Shown: piece after piece, positions 33,224-37,853 of the stretch
How positions within the stretch are numbered: position 1 is the stretch's first letter
Layout: every line of letters begins with the position of its first letter
Assembly (NCBI GenBank): GCA_964342745.1
Contig: CAYFFW010000012.1
Span: 1-37,853, forward strand
DNA: 37,853 nt
Direction of reading: 5' to 3'
Source: AEGEAN-183 sp964342745
Lineage (GTDB): Bacteria > Pseudomonadota > Gammaproteobacteria > Magnimaribacterales > Magnimaribacteraceae
Program-made: the position numbers and the translations under genes
The notes under the pieces: model-generated
Databases searched by the model: none
Told to the model about the DNA's origin: nothing
The model's input: the letters and a program-made list of their open reading frames with translations, nothing else

Positions 33224-34531
33224 CTAATCCGCGTAATCTAGTCCCTTTGCCTTTTGAACTTCTCGTTTGTTAGGATTAACAGACTCTCTAAAGGGCACGT
33301 CAACAATTTCACCTTCTACTGGGACTCCAGGTGACTCCGAGTATTCATCAGGAAGCCTAACCTGTAATTTGGTTCCAATCTCTGAAGAAGTCCAGGGCAC
33401 CCAACCAAGTGCTATATTTGTATCTAGTTCTGGAGACCACCATGGTGAAGTTATATAACCCACATCATTCCCATCAGTATCTGCAATTAGCCAGAAATCA
33501 GGAGCATAGTCCGTTATTTCTTTCCCTCCAAAAATCAGACCAACCATTTTCATTTTGAAAGGAAAATCTCCTCCATCAATGACTGCACGTTGTCTTTCTA
33601 GCTCTTCTTTACCTATGTAATCAGCCTCTTTGTTTCGTGGCACCTGATAACTCAGGTTGACCTGAAAGGGAGAGGTTTCAAAGTCCATATCTTGACCCCA
33701 AGATAAAATACCTGCTGCTATTCGTCGGTGATGAGCAGGTGCAATGACCATTAATCCAAATTCTTCACCAGCTTCGAGAACCGCATTCCAAACAATCTCA
33801 GCATTTTCATGAGCATCACGCACGTAAATTTCGTAACCCTTTTCACCAGTAAATCCAGTCTGGCTGATCACAGTGTCTACGCCTTCGATTTTAGTTTCCA
33901 TGAGACCGTAGAAAGGGATTTCTCTTACAGCTTCACCAGCAAGCTTGGCCATAAGGTCTTCAGAGAGAGGGCCTTGTATTTGCACAGGACAAACGTCTAT
34001 TTCATCTATTGTCACATCAAATTTTTTAGAAATATTTACACCTTGTAACCAAAGCATCAAATCACTATCTGAAAGTGAAAACCAAAATTCATCTTCAGCT
34101 ATTCTCAATAAGACAGGATCATTAAGGATTCCTCCTTTATCGTTACACAAAATTGCGTATTTCCCATTTCCTGGTTCAATTTTAGTAGCGTCACGAGTTA
34201 TTACATAATTAGTTAAGGCTTCGGCATCTGGGCCTTTAACTCTTATCTGTCTTTCGACAGCTACGTTCCACATGGTGACACGGTTAACCAAGGCGTCATA
34301 TTCAACCATGGCTCCACCATCTTCAGGCTTAACATACCCCCTTGGATGATAGATACGATTGTAAATTGTTGCCCTCCAGCAACCAGCCTCATGAGAAAGA
34401 TGCCAAAAAGGTGACTTCCTAACTCGAGTTGAAATCAAAAGCTCAGTGGGCGTGCGACCGCTCTGCCTGAGGTTATATGGTACTATTCGATCACTTTGAT
34501 CGACACTTGGATGATTTGGATGTTTTTTCAT
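33224..34531 (-). CDS. GcvT-family demethylase/aminomethyltransferase, DmdA-like
   Basis: A 435-residue member of the GcvT superfamily, which moves a methyl or methylene group to tetrahydrofolate. MWNVAVERQIRVKGPDAEAL, CNDKGGILNDPVLLRIAEDEFWFSLSDSD and QIQGPLSEDLM run in the order seen in DMSP demethylase DmdA and in glycine-cleavage T-protein; QTGFTGEKGYEIYV is the other conserved block. The D in the NDP motif is the expected catalytic acid. From memory the SLSDSD form leans towards DmdA, but the protein is longer than DmdA (about 370), with an extra N-terminal ~60 residues. A strong GGGGG-containing ribosome site precedes the ATG. The neighbours (betaine-type transporter, dimethylglycine dehydrogenase-like) leave both DMSP and methylated-amine roles open. 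Confidence 0.82.
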   Translation of the reverse strand: MKKHPNHPSVDQSDRIVPYNLRQSGRTPTELLISTRVRKSPFWHLSHEAGCWRATIYNRIYHPRGYVKPEDGGAMVEYDALVNRVTMWNVAVERQIRVKGPDAEALTNYVITRDATKIEPGNGKYAILCNDKGGILNDPVLLRIAEDEFWFSLSDSDLMLWLQGVNISKKFDVTIDEIDVCPVQIQGPLSEDLMAKLAGEAVREIPFYGLMETKIEGVDTVISQTGFTGEKGYEIYVRDAHENAEIVWNAVLEAGEEFGLMVIAPAHHRRIAAGILSWGQDMDFETSPFQVNLSYQVPRNKEADYIGKEELERQRAVIDGGDFPFKMKMVGLIFGGKEITDYAPDFWLIADTDGNDVGYITSPWWSPELDTNIALGWVPWTSSEIGTKLQVRLPDEYSESPGVPVEGEIVDVPFRESVNPNKREVQKAKGLDYAD

Positions 34532-34543
34532 TTTTCCCCCTTT

Positions 34544-34565
34544 TTATATTGTAATTATATTGTAA
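34544..34565. repeat. Perfect 11-base tandem duplication creating a TATAAT
   Basis: TTATATTGTAA occurs twice back to back in the 39-base gap before the GcvT-like gene. On the minus strand the junction makes a perfect TATAAT at 34559-34554, 22 bases before the start codon. No good -35 is seen (TTCGTT or GTTCGT at the right distance), so an internal promoter is only possible. Confidence 0.75.
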
Positions 34566-34570
34566 ATTAA

Positions 34571-37168
34571 TTAAGAACGAACCCTTTCGTTTTTAGGATC
34601 ATACAGAGATCCTTTACCAACAATCTTAACGGTCATAGGATAAACGCCATCACCGTTTTCATTAAAATATTCCAACGAAAGTGACTTCCCAGGTACAGCT
34701 AAGTCTTTAGGTAGATAACCCATAACGACATGCTTTTTAATTGATGGGCAGTAAGACATGCTAGTGCTGTAAGACCTACGACCCTTACTATCTACTGGAA
34801 CTTCGCCTGTTTCAGGATCAATAATTGGTGAGATGCCTACTGGATACCTAGAGCCATTACCTGATACATTTAAATCATCTAACGTCATGGTACATAAAAT
34901 TGCGCTAGGTTCTTCTTCTCGATGAGTAAGATGAGCTGCTTTACCATGGAATTCTGCTTCTTTGACCAAGCGTCTTTCAACAGCTGATTCACAAGCATTA
35001 TATTCAGTCTCTAGATCTGCACCTTGTAGTCGAAAACTCTTTTCTAGGCGTCGACTAGTAGCATAAGTTTCGATACCAACTGGCACAACTCCAACTTCAA
35101 GTAGAGAGTCATAAAGTGCTAGACCCTCTTCACTGTTATTATTTAAATAAATTTCCCAACCACTCTCTCCGACGTAGGAAATACGAGCTGCCCAGACATT
35201 TATCTTTTTTCCGCCCGATAAATTAAGTGTCAGGTTTTTTGTTGTAACAAAAGGAAAATTCTCAATACTTATTTCGTTGGGATCAATAAAATGGCCTAAA
35301 GCATCTTTAGCTTTAGGTCCCCACAACCCTAAAGTTGCAATATCGTGTGTCTTAATCTTGATATCTGCTTCAAGCCCCATATCGTCTCGATAATTGCGCA
35401 AAGTCACCCAGTCTCTGTTGCCGTCAGCTCCACCTGTAATTACTCTATAATTATCTGCACCTAAACGTGCGATTGTTAGATCAGCATGAACACCACCATC
35501 TTCGTCCAGAAAATTAGTATAAATGATTCGCCCTTCAGGAGTGTTACCGCCAACCTTAGCTACGGAAAGATGTTCTAACATACGTTCTGCATCTGAACCT
35601 TTTATGTCCATAATTGCGAAGTGTGATAGGTTGATCATTCCAGCTGATTCACTCATTGCTAGGTGTTCTGCGTTAGCAATCTCATAAGGTACATGGCGTC
35701 GATCCCATTCATTTTCCCTAACAGGTACCTCTTGCAAATATTTATCGAGTTTTTGTTGGTTGCTTTTGTAAGCAAAGGCTCGCTCCCAACCAGCGATTTC
35801 GTTATCAAAGAAGCCCCCAAGCTCTTTTTCTCTTGAATAAAAAGGACTAACGAACAGCTCTCTTTGACTAATGTAGGGTTCTCTTGGGTGAACAGCAGGA
35901 GTATAGATGGTCTGGGCGTTTTCGAAAGATCGTGTTTTAACAAAATCTTTTTCTTTTTGTGCAGGATAAAATCTTGAAATATCAAAAGAGTGCATATCCA
36001 TAGGTGTTTTACCATTGATAATCCATTCAGCGCACAGCCTTGCACATCCAGGACCGTCTTTAACCCACACTGCTTCGCATAACCAAAAACCCCTGACTTC
36101 TGGGCTTTCACCAATTAATGAGCCAGCATCAGAAGTTACGGACAGCAGGCCATTAAATGAGCTTCTTTCATCCCAACCCAATTCATTAAGTATAGGTGTA
36201 GTTTCGAATGCCTTTTCTAGAGGTTCTGCAATTTCTTCAAGGTCTAAGTGTCTCATCGAGTCAGAAGTCATGGTCTTTTCAGGATTACCAATGTCCTCTG
36301 GATCAACTAGTCTAGGCTCTTTGTCCTCATAAAATCCCCATTCAAGCATCCCTCCATGAAGCCTACCTGTATCCCTCACATAAGCTGAATTGCCTTGGTC
36401 TCTAAGTAATGGGTAGACAAGAAATTCATCAGTTTCCTGTATTTGGGGGAGCGGACCAAAAAATAAGAGAGGATGTTCAACTGGTGCAAGTGGAATTGGA
36501 ACACCAGCCATCTCACCAATTAAAGGCCCCCATATTCCAGAAGAAACTATAACTTTATCGGTTTTTATAGTTCCTTTGTCTGTTTTTACTCCAGTAACAT
36601 ATCCATTTTCAATCTCAAAGCCTACTGCTGGTGTGTCAGCATATGTAGTCAAAGCTCCCTTTTCTTTGGCGCTTTCTACAGCAAAACTCACTACATCCTG
36701 TGAGCGTGGTACCACTAGACCCGCATCTGGATCCCACATTGCACCACGTATTGATTCTTCATCTAATAATGGAAATTTTTCTTTGGCTTCAGAAGCAGAA
36801 ATTAATCTCACGTTAGTACCAAAGGATTTACCTGATTCTACTTTTCGTTTTAGTTCCTCCCAACGTTCATCGTCACCTTTACGACAGATTTCTAAACCTC
36901 CTTTTTTGAGGAAGAAACCATTTTTTTCATAAAAATCTCGGCTAAAAGCTGTGGTCCAGTTACTGAGTTTGTCATGAGTTGTGTTGTAGACAAAGTCCGA
37001 AGCGTGTGCAGTTGATGCAATATCTGAAGGAATTACTGTAGATTTTTCCAACCCTATGATGTTCTTTTGACCAAGCTCAGTGAGCCAGTATGCAAGCATG
37101 GATCCGACAATACCACCTACGCCAACTATGACTATTTCTGCATCCCTAGGGAATTTAGAGGATTTCAT
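34571..37168 (-). CDS. Dimethylglycine/sarcosine dehydrogenase-like FAD-GcvT fusion
   Basis: An 865-residue protein with two halves, as in dimethylglycine and sarcosine dehydrogenases. Residues about 1-400 are a DadA/DMGDH-type flavoprotein: GVGGIVGSMLAYWL at the N-terminus, then ASTAHASDFV with H55 at the position that holds FAD covalently in this family (usual form STWHAAG). About 400-470 is the linking FAO domain. About 475-865 is a GcvT domain (IMDIKGSDAERML, IGLETYA-like IETYATSRRLEKSFRLQGADL). It should oxidise an N-methyl group and hand formaldehyde to tetrahydrofolate. The length matches mammalian DMGDH. It lies 16 bases after the BCCT gene. The region looks somewhat less AT-rich by eye than its surroundings. 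Confidence 0.88.
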   Translation of the reverse strand: MKSSKFPRDAEIVIVGVGGIVGSMLAYWLTELGQKNIIGLEKSTVIPSDIASTAHASDFVYNTTHDKLSNWTTAFSRDFYEKNGFFLKKGGLEICRKGDDERWEELKRKVESGKSFGTNVRLISASEAKEKFPLLDEESIRGAMWDPDAGLVVPRSQDVVSFAVESAKEKGALTTYADTPAVGFEIENGYVTGVKTDKGTIKTDKVIVSSGIWGPLIGEMAGVPIPLAPVEHPLLFFGPLPQIQETDEFLVYPLLRDQGNSAYVRDTGRLHGGMLEWGFYEDKEPRLVDPEDIGNPEKTMTSDSMRHLDLEEIAEPLEKAFETTPILNELGWDERSSFNGLLSVTSDAGSLIGESPEVRGFWLCEAVWVKDGPGCARLCAEWIINGKTPMDMHSFDISRFYPAQKEKDFVKTRSFENAQTIYTPAVHPREPYISQRELFVSPFYSREKELGGFFDNEIAGWERAFAYKSNQQKLDKYLQEVPVRENEWDRRHVPYEIANAEHLAMSESAGMINLSHFAIMDIKGSDAERMLEHLSVAKVGGNTPEGRIIYTNFLDEDGGVHADLTIARLGADNYRVITGGADGNRDWVTLRNYRDDMGLEADIKIKTHDIATLGLWGPKAKDALGHFIDPNEISIENFPFVTTKNLTLNLSGGKKINVWAARISYVGESGWEIYLNNNSEEGLALYDSLLEVGVVPVGIETYATSRRLEKSFRLQGADLETEYNACESAVERRLVKEAEFHGKAAHLTHREEEPSAILCTMTLDDLNVSGNGSRYPVGISPIIDPETGEVPVDSKGRRSYSTSMSYCPSIKKHVVMGYLPKDLAVPGKSLSLEYFNENGDGVYPMTVKIVGKGSLYDPKNERVRS

Positions 37169-37184
37169 CGACGCATTATAATGA

Positions 37185-37853
37185 TTATTTTCTGTTTTGA
37201 TTAATCATTTTTTTTGAATCATATAATTCAATATAAACGCCACGCAATAAGCTTATGGTGGCCGCTATTAAAATAAATACAAAAGGTAATGCCATAGATA
37301 TTGACCCTGATTGTATGGCTTGCAAAGCAACTGAACCTCCGCCTACTAATAGAGCTATAGCAACTAATCCTTGAATAATTGCCCAAATCACTCTTTGTAT
37401 CGTAGGAGTGTTTTCTTTACCACCAGAGGTAATCCTGTTAATAACTAATGAACCTGAATCAGCTGATGTAACAAAAAATAGTACCAACATGAATAAAGAA
37501 AATATACTTGCGACTATTGGAAATAAAAGATTATCTAGCATGTAAAATAGAACAAGAGAAATTTCTCCGACTGGTTCACTCAAATTACCTAATCCTTCTT
37601 GAAATTGAAAAATTGCAGTTTCTCCAAATGAAGTAAACCAGACTGTGCAAAATAAAAGAGGTGCAAACATTACGACAGAAAGAAACTCTCTAATAGTTCT
37701 TCCTTTTGATATTCTTGCGATGAACATCCCTACAAATGGGGACCAAGAAATAAACCAAGCCCAATAAAAAATTGTCCAGTCATGATACCAGTTCAAGTCA
37801 TCAGGTCTGTTCCAATCACTTAAACGAACAATATCCTGAAAATAAAAAATTAA
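37185..37853 (-). CDS. BCCT-family transporter (betaine/carnitine/choline type), N-terminal part outside window
   Basis: The frame is open from the right edge of the window, so this is the C-terminal 222 residues of a larger protein. Residues visible from the edge include LSDWNRPDDLNWYHDW, then TIFYWAWFISWSPFVGMFIA and RISKGRTIREF, the central signature of betaine/carnitine/choline transporters (helix 8 region). Five or six further helices follow, with SADSGSLVINRITSGG after one of them. It imports a quaternary amine or DMSP-type osmolyte with sodium or protons. A shorter reading from an internal TTG at 37796 is not the true start. It is first of the three visible genes of this operon. Confidence 0.93.
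   Translation of the reverse strand, partial: LIFYFQDIVRLSDWNRPDDLNWYHDWTIFYWAWFISWSPFVGMFIARISKGRTIREFLSVVMFAPLLFCTVWFTSFGETAIFQFQEGLGNLSEPVGEISLVLFYMLDNLLFPIVASIFSLFMLVLFFVTSADSGSLVINRITSGGKENTPTIQRVIWAIIQGLVAIALLVGGGSVALQAIQSGSISMALPFVFILIAATISLLRGVYIELYDSKKMINQNRK

Noticed and set aside
35659..36114. A 151-residue minus-strand frame inside the DMGDH-like gene
   Set aside because: It is in another frame of a gene whose own frame is intact and has clear family motifs; no sign of a frameshift.
36015..36332. A 105-residue plus-strand frame opposite the DMGDH-like gene
   Set aside because: Low-complexity serine-rich reading with no start context; an antisense shadow.

Overview
This window looks like a chromosomal piece of an AT-rich, streamlined marine gammaproteobacterium. 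A SAR86-like or related surface-ocean lineage is my best guess; it rests on gene content, low GC and tight packing, and I could not test it by search. Gaps between genes are usually 0-100 bases, several convergent pairs touch or overlap, and no stretch above 300 bases lacks a gene. I see no phage, insertion sequence, CRISPR array or rRNA.

Layout. (1) 1-3512, minus strand: a cytochrome c/quinoprotein dehydrogenase cut by the window edge, a quinone oxidoreductase, a cysteine-rich secreted protein, tRNA-Gly(GCC) and an MFS transporter. (2) 3609-8430: a Rieske oxygenase, malate synthase G, and a divergent carboxyltransferase related to oxaloacetate decarboxylase alpha. (3) 8453-12746: an SDR, a YceI-like protein, DgkA, FolE, a Maf-like pyrophosphatase and cyclopropane fatty acid synthase. 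(4) 12842-16824, plus strand: a tight group of Baeyer-Villiger-type monooxygenase, GNAT acetyltransferase and an aldehyde dehydrogenase resembling plant-type ALDH12. (5) 16836-22661, minus strand: a six-gene run of redoxin, AhpD-like protein, acyl-CoA synthetase, TauD/TfdA dioxygenase, EamA transporter and acyl-CoA dehydrogenase, probably catabolic. (6) 22752-25013, plus strand: a large cysteine-free membrane protein that joins PEGA-like, SUMF1-like and alpha/beta hydrolase parts. (7) 25023-33102, minus strand: envelope redox and repair genes (MsrA-thioredoxin-MsrB fusion, redoxin-cytochrome c-copper monooxygenase-like fusion), two nucleases, a coiled-coil pair, an MBL-fold hydrolase and a beta-lactamase-family hydrolase. 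(8) 33180-37853, minus strand: BCCT transporter (cut by the edge), a dimethylglycine/sarcosine dehydrogenase-like flavoprotein and a DmdA-like GcvT-family protein, closed by a clear hairpin terminator.

Taken together, the genes suggest an aerobic heterotroph that oxidises dissolved organic compounds (ketones, aldehydes, acyl-CoAs, methylated osmolytes), feeds C2/C4 units into central metabolism through malate synthase, and spends several genes on oxidative damage in the envelope. The most unusual items are the three fusion proteins in sections 6 and 7, the ALDH12-like enzyme, and the carboxyltransferase that has lost a metal-ligand histidine and has no biotin domain.
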